The notes under the pieces were generated by a model. The model was not told the DNA's origin, did not search any database, and worked only from the letters and a program-made list of their open reading frames with translations. 64,000 bases of DNA from Clostridiales bacterium. GTDB taxonomy: Bacteria; Bacillota; Clostridia; Christensenellales; Aristaeellaceae. Position 1 is the stretch's first letter. Each line of letters starts with the position of its first letter. Location: assembly GCA_019419995.1 (NCBI GenBank), contig JAHZHZ010000004.1, forward strand, positions 90,163 to 154,162, read 5' to 3'. Below are positions 41,116-49,571 of the stretch, piece after piece. Made by a program: the position numbers and the translations under genes.

Positions 41116-43545
41116 ATGGCGCCTAGAAGAAAGGATAAGGACAACTTCAAACAAATTCCTGCGGAGGAAATCATTCAAAAGAGCATGGAAGATGTGATGC
41201 ACGATTCCATGATTCCCTATTCTGAACATGTGATTATGGAGCGTGCACTGCCCCGAGTGGAAGACGGACTCAAACCGGTGCAGCGACGCATTCTCTACAC
41301 CATGCATGAATTGGGCAATACCTACGATAAACCGCATCGGAAGTGCGCCCGCATCGTGGGTGACTGTCTGGGTAAATATCATCCCCATGGCGATACCTCG
41401 GTGTATGATGCCCTGGCGCGCATGGCGCAGCCGTTCGTGATGCGAGCCATGCTGGTGGACGGGCACGGTAACTTTGGATCCATCGATGGCGACAGCCCGG
41501 CGGCCATGCGCTATACTGAGGCACGAATGACGGAACTGGCCATGGTGATGCTCCAGGACATTGACAAGGACACGGTGGACTTCCATCTGAATTTTGATGA
41601 TACCCAGCGTGAGCCCGATCTGTTGCCTGGCCGCTATCCCAATCTGCTGGTCAATGGCGCCAGTGGCATTGCCGTTGGTCTGGCCACCAATATACCGCCT
41701 CACAATCTGGGAGAAGTCATTGACGGAACCATTGCGCTGATCGACAAGCCTACGCTCTCCACCCGAGAGCTGATGCACTATATTCCTGCACCGGATTTTC
41801 CCACGGGAGGTATCCTCTCCGGCGATGGAGAGTTGCTTCAGGCGTATGAAACGGGGCGAGGGAAGCTGCAACTGCGGGCAAAGGTGCATATTGAGAGCTC
41901 AAACGCAGGGCGCAGTCTGATCGTGATGGATGAAATGCCCTATCAGGTGAACAAAGCGGCGCTGCTGGAAAAAATTCTGCGGCTGAGTGAGGAAAAAAAG
42001 TCGCTGCTTTCAGGTATTTATGATATCCGAGATGAGTCCGACCGCACAGGTATGCGAGCTGTGGTGGAAGTAAAGAAGGACGTGGATCCGGAGAAGCTGC
42101 TGAAGGTTTTATATAAGTACTCGGATATGCAGGTGACCTTTGGGGTCAATATGGTGGCTATAGCTGGTGGAAAACCTGTACAGATGGGCCTTAAGCAGAT
42201 GCTGGAATATTACATCGGCCACCAGAAGAACGTAGTGACCCGCCGGACGAAATATGAACTTCAACAGGCGGAGGCCAGAGCGCATATATTGGAAGGATTG
42301 ATCATTGCTGTGGACAACCTGGATGAGGTGATTTCCCTCATTCGTTCCAGTAAGACGCCCAAGGAAGCAAAGCAGCGATTGATTGAACGATTCGATTTGA
42401 CAGATATTCAGGCCCAGGCTATTTTGGATATGAGGCTTCAGCGCCTGACCAATTTAGAGGTACTTACACTCAAGCAGGAATATGCGGATTTGCTAAAAAA
42501 GATTGATGGTTATAGGGCTATCCTCGGCAGTGAAAAGAAACTGTTGGCGGTAATCAAGCGGGAGTTGGGCGAGATTCGCCAGAAATTTGCCGATGCCCGC
42601 CGTACGGAACTGGTGGACAGTTTTGAGAGTATCGTCATTGAAGAGGAAGTGCCTGCTCCAGATGAGGCATGGGTCATGGTTACCCGGGCCGGCTTTATCA
42701 AGCGCATGCCGCCCAGAAGCTATGAAAAGGCGCTGACGGGCAAAGAGTTCACAGATCCGCCCGTGCAAAGCTTCCAATGCATGACCGATCAAAAACTGCT
42801 GTTTTTCTCAGACCAGGGGAATTGTTATCCTGTATCGGTGGAACAGATTCCCGAATTTCGGGCCAAGGACAGAGGATTGCCGCCTGGAGGCCTGCTGGCG
42901 GGTTTGGAGAAGGATGAAAAGCTGATCAATGTGCTCCCCACCGGTGATTGGAGTGGTGAGGTGCTGTTGGCCACGGCAAAGGGCCTGATCAAGCGTACCG
43001 CCCTTGCGGATCTGAATGTGCGCAAGGGAAAATATGCTGCCATTGGCCTCAAGGAAGGGGACCGCATGATCTGTGCCATAAATCCTGAGGAACAGGAAGT
43101 TTTGCTGGTCACTGAAGGTGCGATGGCTATTCACTTTACCGTGGAGGAAATTCCCTTGACGGGGCGTACAGCCAGCGGGGTTAAATCCATGAATCTGGCG
43201 CCGGAAGACAGCGTCGCCTTCGTATTTGTGCATAACTGCGAAGGAGAGGTAGTGCTCATCAGCGATATGGGCTATATGAAGCGCTGTCTGCTGATTGATT
43301 TTGATCGACAAGCTCGGGGCGGAAAGGGATTAAAATGCTTCAACCTGCTGAAGAACGGTTCCAATGGCAATAAATTAGCGGGCGCACTGAAGGTTACCGA
43401 GCCCTTTGATTTCCAGATCGTCCAGAAGAGTGGTACCATGACACCCTGCAATACGGAGGATGTGGCTATTGAAACCCGTAGTGGAAAGGGGCAGCCCTAT
43501 GTGATGGTGGTCATGGGCGATCAGGTTGTGGGTTTGACAAGATAG
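41116..43545 (+). CDS. Type IIA topoisomerase subunit A (GyrA/ParC family)
   Basis: DNA cleavage-rejoining subunit, 809 aa. The catalytic Tyr is in AAMRYTEARM. The quinolone-determining region reads HPHGDTSVYD, with Thr where Ser is usual, followed by Ser. A coiled-coil region (LRLQRLTNLEVLTLKQEY) and a C-terminal beta-pinwheel follow. The pinwheel contains RQARGGKGLKCF, close to the GyrA box (QRRGGKG) that allows DNA wrapping and negative supercoiling. The box favours gyrase activity over plain topoisomerase IV, though it is imperfect. AAAGGAGA precedes the ATG. Cotranscribed with subunit B. Confidence 0.92.
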   Translation: MAPRRKDKDNFKQIPAEEIIQKSMEDVMHDSMIPYSEHVIMERALPRVEDGLKPVQRRILYTMHELGNTYDKPHRKCARIVGDCLGKYHPHGDTSVYDALARMAQPFVMRAMLVDGHGNFGSIDGDSPAAMRYTEARMTELAMVMLQDIDKDTVDFHLNFDDTQREPDLLPGRYPNLLVNGASGIAVGLATNIPPHNLGEVIDGTIALIDKPTLSTRELMHYIPAPDFPTGGILSGDGELLQAYETGRGKLQLRAKVHIESSNAGRSLIVMDEMPYQVNKAALLEKILRLSEEKKSLLSGIYDIRDESDRTGMRAVVEVKKDVDPEKLLKVLYKYSDMQVTFGVNMVAIAGGKPVQMGLKQMLEYYIGHQKNVVTRRTKYELQQAEARAHILEGLIIAVDNLDEVISLIRSSKTPKEAKQRLIERFDLTDIQAQAILDMRLQRLTNLEVLTLKQEYADLLKKIDGYRAILGSEKKLLAVIKRELGEIRQKFADARRTELVDSFESIVIEEEVPAPDEAWVMVTRAGFIKRMPPRSYEKALTGKEFTDPPVQSFQCMTDQKLLFFSDQGNCYPVSVEQIPEFRAKDRGLPPGGLLAGLEKDEKLINVLPTGDWSGEVLLATAKGLIKRTALADLNVRKGKYAAIGLKEGDRMICAINPEEQEVLLVTEGAMAIHFTVEEIPLTGRTASGVKSMNLAPEDSVAFVFVHNCEGEVVLISDMGYMKRCLLIDFDRQARGGKGLKCFNLLKNGSNGNKLAGALKVTEPFDFQIVQKSGTMTPCNTEDVAIETRSGKGQPYVMVVMGDQVVGLTR

Positions 43546-43561
43546 ATGGTATGGTTGTGTT

Positions 43562-43590
43562 GGGCAGAGCTTACGTGTTGTGGCTCTGCC
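43562..43590 (+). terminator. Weak terminator after the topoisomerase operon
   Basis: Eight-bp stem GGCAGAGC/GCTCTGCC, but no T-run follows. Confidence 0.4.
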
Positions 43591-43645
43591 TAATTAATGG
43601 AAGGGATTTGTTCATGAAAGGTTCATTAAATTTCGAAATTGCCGA

Positions 43646-43675
43646 TTGACGCGCCTTGATTTGTGGTGATATTAT
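43646..43675 (+). promoter_or_regulatory. Promoter of the polysaccharide deacetylase gene
   Basis: TTGACG, 18-base spacer and TATTAT, 31 bases before the start codon. Confidence 0.65.
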
Positions 43676-43706
43676 ATACACAGTACAAAAGTAAGAGGAT
43701 CAAAAA

Positions 43707-45071
43707 ATGACTCAGAATCGTGGCGGCCAAGTTAACCGAAGGCCATTGACGCCGGCTCAGCGTCGTAAAATCCTGGAGATGCGCAGAAAGCGCAGATTAA
43801 AAAAGCGTTTGATGATTGCTGTACCCATTGCAGTGGTGCTTGTCATTTTGTTAGTTGTCCTGCTCACTTCTGGAAATCGTGGGTCAGATTCAACACAAAC
43901 GCCCCATTTGACGATTGCGCCCAGCTCAGAGCCAGCAATGGCCAATGGAGATTTGGCTTCAGTTGCGCCTTCGGCAACGCCAGAACCCACTGTGGCACCC
44001 AATGTCTATGTCCCCACGGGCAGTTTTAATTTTGACGAGGCCTATGTGGCTGCCGCCAGGGGAATGGAAACGGGGCCATTGTTTACCGCAGATTATTCAA
44101 AGGTGGATCCGGCGAAACTGAGTTACTGGCCGGAAACGAAGGATGGTTACTTGCCCATACTCTATAAGGCCAATACTACGGAGAACATCATTGCCATCAC
44201 TGTGGACGATTGCTTTCAGGGAGAGAATCTCCAGCAGATCGTTCAATGCGCTGTAAACAACGGCGGTAAACTGACAATCTTCCCCATTGGCAAGAATCTG
44301 GAAAAATCCAGCGTGGCTACGGGCATACGCTATGCCTATGAGAGTGGTATGGAAATCGGCAACCACACCTATAACCATGCGGGCATGTATCATAATGGCG
44401 ATGACCACATGACCAGTGAGCTTTGGTATCAGATTCAGAAGGTCAATGAGGTGCTGGGCGTCAATTATACACAGCATTTTTTCCGTCCCAAGGGTGGCGA
44501 TGAACGGGAAGACCAGCGCGTACATGCCTATGTGCATCAGTTGGGGTATAATGGGGTCGCCATGTGGAGCCAGTCCGGATCTACGGATTCTTTGGATAGC
44601 TTGTACAATAATTTGGCTCCTGGAAAGATTTACCTGTTCCATACAACGGATAATGATTTAAACAAGCTGTTACAGTTTATTCCCGGAGTAGTCGCCCGAG
44701 GATATCGTCTGGTTACGCTGAGCGAGATGTTTGGCCTTCCGGAGAACGAGGTCAGCGAGTTGACTCCCCCAGGGGAAAAACCTGAGCTGCAGAGCTTTAA
44801 GGTATTGCCGGCAACGTTGAAAAAGACCACATATATTCGTGCGGCGGCGGTGGTTCAGCAGCGCCTGATTGAATTGGGATGGCTGGAAGGAGAGGCCGAC
44901 GGCGTGTACGGACAGAGCTCTTTTATGGCCACGGGCTTCTTTCAGATGGCCGCGGGCATTCAACCCACTGGCAATGCGGATGTGGCTACGCAGGTGGCGC
45001 TCTTTGCAGATGATGCGCCCAGAGGCAGTAAGGAGCGCATTGAAGAATTGAAGCAGCAGTTGGGTAAGTAG
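43707..45071 (+). CDS. Membrane-anchored polysaccharide deacetylase with peptidoglycan-binding domain
   Basis: 454 aa. A very basic N-terminus, one membrane helix at about 36-53, a Pro/Ser/Thr spacer, then a NodB-fold domain (about 150-345) and a PG_binding_1 domain (about 375-440: AAAVVQQRLIELGWLEG...GVYG). NodB motifs are partly changed: TFDDG is TVDDC (both Asp kept), the HSxxH metal motif is NHTYNH, the RxPxG motif is RPKGG, and the last motif is LFHTTD. So it may act on wall glycan outside the membrane, with activity likely but not certain. AGAGGA precedes the ATG. Confidence 0.88.
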   Translation: MTQNRGGQVNRRPLTPAQRRKILEMRRKRRLKKRLMIAVPIAVVLVILLVVLLTSGNRGSDSTQTPHLTIAPSSEPAMANGDLASVAPSATPEPTVAPNVYVPTGSFNFDEAYVAAARGMETGPLFTADYSKVDPAKLSYWPETKDGYLPILYKANTTENIIAITVDDCFQGENLQQIVQCAVNNGGKLTIFPIGKNLEKSSVATGIRYAYESGMEIGNHTYNHAGMYHNGDDHMTSELWYQIQKVNEVLGVNYTQHFFRPKGGDEREDQRVHAYVHQLGYNGVAMWSQSGSTDSLDSLYNNLAPGKIYLFHTTDNDLNKLLQFIPGVVARGYRLVTLSEMFGLPENEVSELTPPGEKPELQSFKVLPATLKKTTYIRAAAVVQQRLIELGWLEGEADGVYGQSSFMATGFFQMAAGIQPTGNADVATQVALFADDAPRGSKERIEELKQQLGK

Positions 45072-45086
45072 AATAAGTGGGAAATC

Positions 45087-45116
45087 CAAAAGCGTCCGTG
45101 CCAGCGGGCGCTTTTG
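45087..45116 (+). terminator. Terminator of the deacetylase gene
   Basis: Twelve-bp stem with one G-T pair and a six-base loop; the T-run lies in the 3' arm. Confidence 0.7.
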
Positions 45117-45191
45117 CTCATGGGTAGAACATGAGAAATATCCTTTGTGCTTGTGCATTTTAACCGAGCAGATATCGGGAGGTAAAATAAA

Positions 45192-45710
45192 ATGATTCGA
45201 AGAGCAGTTTCCACCGACACGGAGGCGATTGTTGCGGGGTATGAGGAACTGTTGAAGCATGAAATGCGCTATGGTGGCTGTAGCAATTGGAAACTAGATG
45301 TTTATCCCACTCGCGCAGTACCTGAAAAGCAGATTCCGTTGGGGAAAATGTATGTGTTGGAGGAAGATGGACAAATCTGCGCCAGCATGGTACTAAATCA
45401 GGTGCAGGCGCCTGAATATGCGCAGATTCCGTGGCGGTATCCGGCAGAGGATGGGGAAGTGATGGTAATTCATACCCTATGTGTGCCGACCAGTTGTGCC
45501 GGGAGAGGTTATGGGAGCCGCATGGTGGCTTTTGCCATTGAACGGGCACAAAATTGCGGATGCAGAGTAATGAGACTGGATACCTTCTGGAAGAATGAAC
45601 CGGCAAAGATGCTGTATTTGAAGAATGGTTTTTCAATTGCAGGATATGTGGACGTACTCCATGAGGGCTTGATCCCGGAAAAGCTTGTGTGTCTGGAGCG
45701 GGTGTTATAG
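45192..45710 (+). CDS. GNAT-family N-acetyltransferase
   Basis: 172 aa, single GNAT domain. The acetyl-CoA loop is CAGRGYGSRMV (about 100-110), the preceding strand is VMVIHTLCVP, and the late WKNEPAKMLYLKNGF segment is the usual motif B. Substrate unknown; the overall pattern is that of small-molecule or amino-acid acetyltransferases. GGGAGG lies nine bases before the ATG. rarA starts 27 bases downstream. Confidence 0.88.
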   Translation: MIRRAVSTDTEAIVAGYEELLKHEMRYGGCSNWKLDVYPTRAVPEKQIPLGKMYVLEEDGQICASMVLNQVQAPEYAQIPWRYPAEDGEVMVIHTLCVPTSCAGRGYGSRMVAFAIERAQNCGCRVMRLDTFWKNEPAKMLYLKNGFSIAGYVDVLHEGLIPEKLVCLERVL

Positions 45711-45737
45711 CTACCATGGAGCGGAGGGAGTAGCGGC

Positions 45738-47063
45738 ATGGAACAGTTGGGACTTTTTGATGGAATGGGAGAACAGCCATTGGCGGCGCGCATGCGTCCG
45801 GAAAATCTGGAAGATTTTGTGGGACAGCAACACCTGTTAGGACCTGGCAAGGTGCTGCGCCGGCTGATTGAGGAAGACCGCGTATCCTCCATGATTTTTT
45901 GGGGACCGCCCGGAGTTGGCAAGACGACGCTTGCCCGGATCATTGCGCGGCATACCCGTTCTTCCTTCGTGGATTTTTCGGCGGTAACCAGTGGGATCAA
46001 GGAAATCCGGACGCTGATGCAGCAGGCCGAGGAAAATCGCCGGTTTGGCGAGCGGACCATCGTATTTGTAGATGAAATCCATCGATTCAATAAGGCACAA
46101 CAGGATGCCTTTTTGCCATTTGTGGAAAAAGGCAGCATAGTTTTGATCGGCGCGACTACGGAGAATCCATCCTTTGAAATCAATGGAGCTCTGTTGTCCC
46201 GTTGCAAGGTTTTTGTTTTGCATGCACTGAAAGCGGATGAATTGTTATTGCTGCTCCGGCGAGCTCTGGAAGATCCCAGGGGCTTTGGCGGTCAGGAAAT
46301 TCATATGGAGCAAGATTTGTTGGAGATGATCGCCAATTTTGCCAACGGAGACGGAAGGAGTGCGCTGTCCACACTGGAAATGGCGGTGCTCAATGGCGAT
46401 ATGGATGCCATGGGGGCTGTGACAGTAAATCGGGAGACACTCAAACAATGTGTCTCCCAAAAATCTCTCCTGTACGATAAAACGGGAGAGGAACATTACA
46501 ATTTAATATCTGCTCTGCATAAGTCTATGCGCAATTCCGATCCGGATGCAGCCATCTACTGGTTGGCCAGAATGTTAGAGGCTGGGGAGGATCCGCTGTT
46601 CATAGCTCGCAGGATTATCCGTTTTGCCAGCGAGGATGTGGGACTGGCGGACCCCGAGGCGTTGAAACAGGCAGTGGCTGCCTATCAGGCATGTCACTAT
46701 TTGGGTATGCCGGAATGCAATCTGCATTTGACGCAAGCGGTAGTATACATGGCCCTGGCCCCTAAATCCAATGCTTTGTACAAAGCTTACACCAATGCTC
46801 AGGAAGATGCGCTAGCCCAGTTGGCCGAGCCGGTTCCCCTGGTGATCCGCAATGCCCCCACTGGATTAATGAGAGAACTGGACTACGGAAAGGGATATCA
46901 ATATGCACATGACTGCCCTCAAAAGCTGGCACACATGCAATGCCTGCCGGATTCACTGCGCGACCGGCGATACTATCAACCCACGCAGCAGGGGCAGGAG
47001 GAGCACTTTGCCCGGCGCTTGAAAGAAATATTGGATTGGAAAAACGGGAAAAACACGAAATAA
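45738..47063 (+). CDS. rarA: Replication-associated recombination protein A
   Basis: Clamp-loader-like AAA+ ATPase acting at stalled forks, 441 aa. Walker A GPPGVGKTT, Walker B FVDEIHRFNKAQQD and the sensor ATTENPSFE are typical of RarA/MgsA/WRNIP1. The C-terminal part has the conserved SLLYDKTGEEHYNLISALHKSMR, here recognisable from YDKTGEEHYN, needed for tetramer formation. GGAGCGGAGGGAG precedes the ATG. Runs with the GNAT gene upstream. Confidence 0.96.
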   Translation: MEQLGLFDGMGEQPLAARMRPENLEDFVGQQHLLGPGKVLRRLIEEDRVSSMIFWGPPGVGKTTLARIIARHTRSSFVDFSAVTSGIKEIRTLMQQAEENRRFGERTIVFVDEIHRFNKAQQDAFLPFVEKGSIVLIGATTENPSFEINGALLSRCKVFVLHALKADELLLLLRRALEDPRGFGGQEIHMEQDLLEMIANFANGDGRSALSTLEMAVLNGDMDAMGAVTVNRETLKQCVSQKSLLYDKTGEEHYNLISALHKSMRNSDPDAAIYWLARMLEAGEDPLFIARRIIRFASEDVGLADPEALKQAVAAYQACHYLGMPECNLHLTQAVVYMALAPKSNALYKAYTNAQEDALAQLAEPVPLVIRNAPTGLMRELDYGKGYQYAHDCPQKLAHMQCLPDSLRDRRYYQPTQQGQEEHFARRLKEILDWKNGKNTK

Positions 47064-47097
47064 AAGGCGGCATCGTTCTACGATTGCATTTTATCTT

Positions 47098-47559
47098 TTA
47101 TGAGTTCCTGCGCTCTCTGCGCTTCTTTGCTTCTTCCCATTCCTTCCTCTGCTGGTCAGTTTCCAGAATCAGGGCTGGTACGGGGGTGGGGTTTTCATCC
47201 TTGTCCAGAGCAACCATTAAGAAGTGGGCGCGATTAATCAATTCCCGCTCCCCAGAAAGGGATTCCACGTATACGTGAACGCAAATATCCATGGAAGTAT
47301 GCCCTGCGTAGCAAATGTGCGCGGTCAGATACACCGTGTCATTTGCGTGTGCCGGAGCGCGAAATTCCAGATCTTCCACGCGGACCGTTGTTACATTGCG
47401 GTTAGAATGCCTGCGTGCGACTACTGCGGCGACGATGTCCATCCAGCTCATCAACTGGCCGCCAAATAGCCGATTGTAGCCGTTCAGATTTCCCTGAGTC
47501 AGAACCTGAACCTGCGTTGTATAGGAATCAGCAATCCGCTTTGCACCAAACTCTCCCAT
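47098..47559 (-). CDS. Acyl-CoA thioesterase, hotdog fold (YkhA-like)
   Basis: 153 aa hexameric-type thioesterase. The hotdog core is NLNGYNRLFGGQLMSWMD, with the Asn/Asp typical of YciA/YkhA, then VTVRVEDLEFRAPAHANDTVYL. The lysine- and arginine-rich tail is usual for the group. Hydrolyses acyl-CoA; chain preference not readable. GAGGAGG lies six bases before the ATG. It follows the unknown 142-aa gene by 89 bases on the same strand. Confidence 0.88.
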   Translation of the reverse strand: MGEFGAKRIADSYTTQVQVLTQGNLNGYNRLFGGQLMSWMDIVAAVVARRHSNRNVTTVRVEDLEFRAPAHANDTVYLTAHICYAGHTSMDICVHVYVESLSGERELINRAHFLMVALDKDENPTPVPALILETDQQRKEWEEAKKRRERRNS

Positions 47560-47648
47560 ATATGTCCTCCTCAGTGAAGATATTGTTCTTTTTAGTCACC
47601 AGGTGCAGGGGCCCTGCCCAAAGGGAAGGGAGAATATGCGTCCTGTGC

Positions 47649-48077
47649 TTAAATGTCTTCTCGATCACAATTTTCCCGGATCAGCCGTAGACAACTTTCT
47701 TTTGGATATCCCAGCAGTTTGCCCAGCTGTAGGGCAATGTCCAGCCGTGCCTCTCCCCGATACTCGCCGGCGCGCTGCAATGCGGCCTTATTGGTCTTGA
47801 GGAGAAGATATGCCTGAAGAACTTTGGAATCACGGAAAAAGAGAATGTTGTATTTTCCCCGGTTTGCAGAAGCAGGAAAGAGATCGGTGATCAGAAAATC
47901 ATCTTCCAGATAATAATCAGTACCGTATTGATCGCAAATCTGGCGGCAGAAGGGCAAAAATTGTGCTCTCTGCCGGGCACTTTCGCAGGGATGTGCCAGC
48001 GCAAGTGGTTTCAATCCGGCACGCACCATTTCATTAAAGCAGTCTATGACACCGCATTGATAGGAGTAGGCATCCAT
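47649..48077 (-). CDS. Conserved-looking protein of unknown function, 142 aa
   Basis: Not recognised. Soluble and mixed alpha/beta, with the opening MDAYSYQCGVIDCFNEMV, a central DYYLEDDFLITDLFP and an arginine- and leucine-rich helical C-terminus (DIALQLGKLLGYPKESCLRLIREN). Five cysteines show no zinc-finger spacing. A near-consensus promoter and AGGAGG before the ATG support expression. It precedes the thioesterase gene on the same strand. LGYP near the end also occurs in sporulation- and resolvase-type proteins, but I do not rely on it. Confidence 0.65.
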   Translation of the reverse strand: MDAYSYQCGVIDCFNEMVRAGLKPLALAHPCESARQRAQFLPFCRQICDQYGTDYYLEDDFLITDLFPASANRGKYNILFFRDSKVLQAYLLLKTNKAALQRAGEYRGEARLDIALQLGKLLGYPKESCLRLIRENCDREDI

Positions 48078-48105
48078 ACACTGACCTCCTCATCAGTCTC
48101 ATTTG

Positions 48106-48134
48106 ATTATAGCATGTACCCTGGCTAATTACAA
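48106..48134 (-). promoter_or_regulatory. Promoter of the 142-aa unknown gene
   Basis: Minus-strand TTGTAA (48134-48129), 17-base spacer, TATAAT (48111-48106) with an extended TGC. Confidence 0.8.
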
Positions 48135-48192
48135 GAACGCCGCTCGTTATAGGGGACAAAAATGAATAATAGGGGAGCTTGGAGGTAAAATG

Positions 48193-48219
48193 AAAAAGGA
48201 CCTGCATAGTTTGCAGGCC
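48193..48219 (-). terminator. Terminator of the phosphofructokinase gene
   Basis: Stem of eight pairs with one bulged base (48198-48206 with 48212-48219), followed on the minus strand by TTTTT, 41 bases past the stop. Confidence 0.8.
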
Positions 48220-48260
48220 CCGTGGATCGCTTGCTCCCAAGTATGGAAGAAAGTTAGACA

Positions 48261-49334
48261 TTAATCGCCAAAACTGATCCCCAAACTCTTGGCTTCCTTG
48301 ACGATGGAGGATTTGGGGTCAACCATCTTCAATTTACCGGCGACATCTTCCAGGGGAACTTTGACGATTTCCCGATTCTTGTATCCCACCATGAAGCCGT
48401 ATTCTCCGTTGAGAATTAATTTTCCGGCTTCCGAACCCAATCGGCTTGCGAATACCCTGTCATAAGGGCAGGGGCTGCCGCCGCGCTGGGTGTGGCCAGG
48501 AACCGTAACCCGCACGTCATAGCCGCTCTTTTTGGTGATCTGCTCTGCGATCTCGTAGGATATGGACGGGTACTTGTAATTTTCCATTTTTTTGCGGTAC
48601 TCCTTCTTGGAAAGGGCAGCATCCTGTTTGGAAATAGCGCCCTCAGCCACAGCAAGAATGGTAAAGCGGCTGCCGCGTTCATGGCGTTCCCGGATTTTCT
48701 CTACAATTTTATCAATGTCATAGGGAATTTCCGGAATCAAAATGATGTCTGCGCCACCAGCCATGCCAGCGTTTAGCGTCAACCAGCCTACCTTGTGGCC
48801 CATGACTTCCACGATAAACACGCGCCCATGGGAAGCAGCCGTGGTATGAATGCAGTCGATGGCGTCGGTAGCCACATCCACGGCGCTTTGGAAGCCAAAG
48901 GTCATATCCGTTCCCCATAGATCATTGTCAATGGTCTTGGGAAGGGTAACTACATTCAGGCCTTCCTGGCGAAGGAGATTTGCAGTCTTATGCGTTCCGT
49001 TTCCGCCAAGGATTACCAGGCAATCGAGCTGAAGCTTGTAGTAATTCTGCTTCATGGCAGAAACTTTGTCCAGACCCCTTTCATCCGGGTCCAATATGGT
49101 TTTAAAGGGGGTGCGGCTGCTGCCCAGAAAAGTGCCGCCCTTGGTCAGAATACCGGAAAAATCATCATAGCTGAGCAGACGGAATTTGCTGTAGATCAGT
49201 CCCTGATAACCGTCCAGAAAGCCATAGATTTCCACATCCTGCTTGGAATTATAAAGGGTCTTTGCCACGCCGCGCATGGCTGCATTCAGAGCCTGACAAT
49301 CGCCACCGCTGGTCAGCATTCCAATTCTGATCAT
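48261..49334 (-). CDS. 6-phosphofructokinase with mixed ATP/PPi signature
   Basis: 357 aa. Phosphorylates fructose 6-phosphate in glycolysis. The opening GMLTSGGDCQALNAAMRG fits. The donor-site motif GGNGT (110-114) has Gly113, equivalent to Gly104 of ATP enzymes, but Asn replaces the usual Asp. PKTIDND (132-138) has Lys133, equivalent to residue 124, as in PPi enzymes, with catalytic Asp136 kept. MGRxxG reads MGHKVG. This Gly104/Lys124 pairing is known from group III and trypanosomal PFKs, so the donor cannot be told from sequence. The start at 49334 has AAGGAGG eight bases upstream. Confidence 0.92.
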   Translation of the reverse strand: MIRIGMLTSGGDCQALNAAMRGVAKTLYNSKQDVEIYGFLDGYQGLIYSKFRLLSYDDFSGILTKGGTFLGSSRTPFKTILDPDERGLDKVSAMKQNYYKLQLDCLVILGGNGTHKTANLLRQEGLNVVTLPKTIDNDLWGTDMTFGFQSAVDVATDAIDCIHTTAASHGRVFIVEVMGHKVGWLTLNAGMAGGADIILIPEIPYDIDKIVEKIRERHERGSRFTILAVAEGAISKQDAALSKKEYRKKMENYKYPSISYEIAEQITKKSGYDVRVTVPGHTQRGGSPCPYDRVFASRLGSEAGKLILNGEYGFMVGYKNREIVKVPLEDVAGKLKMVDPKSSIVKEAKSLGISFGD

Positions 49335-49396
49335 ATATTTAACCTCCTTATGATAAAAATACCTAATAATCAATTTAAAATTAGCCTACTATTTAC

Positions 49397-49425
49397 ATTA
49401 TAACCCATATCAACGATACTTACAA
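49397..49425 (-). promoter_or_regulatory. Promoter of the phosphofructokinase gene
   Basis: Minus-strand TTGTAA (49425-49420), 17-base spacer, TATAAT (49402-49397), 63 bases before the start codon. Confidence 0.78.
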
Positions 49426-49470
49426 GCTTTAATTTCCACGATTGTACATGATTCTAAAATAAAGCAAAGG

Positions 49471-49499
49471 TTGATTTTATGAAAAGAATCCGATATAAT
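49471..49499 (+). promoter_or_regulatory. Promoter of ppk1
   Basis: TTGATT, 17-base spacer and perfect TATAAT, 73 bases before the GTG start; divergent from the phosphofructokinase promoter. Confidence 0.8.
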
Positions 49500-49571
49500 A
49501 CTCGTGATGACCCTGCTTTATCCATTTAGAAATTATATCGAAGGAAAAGCCCTTTAGGGGAGGAAACGATT

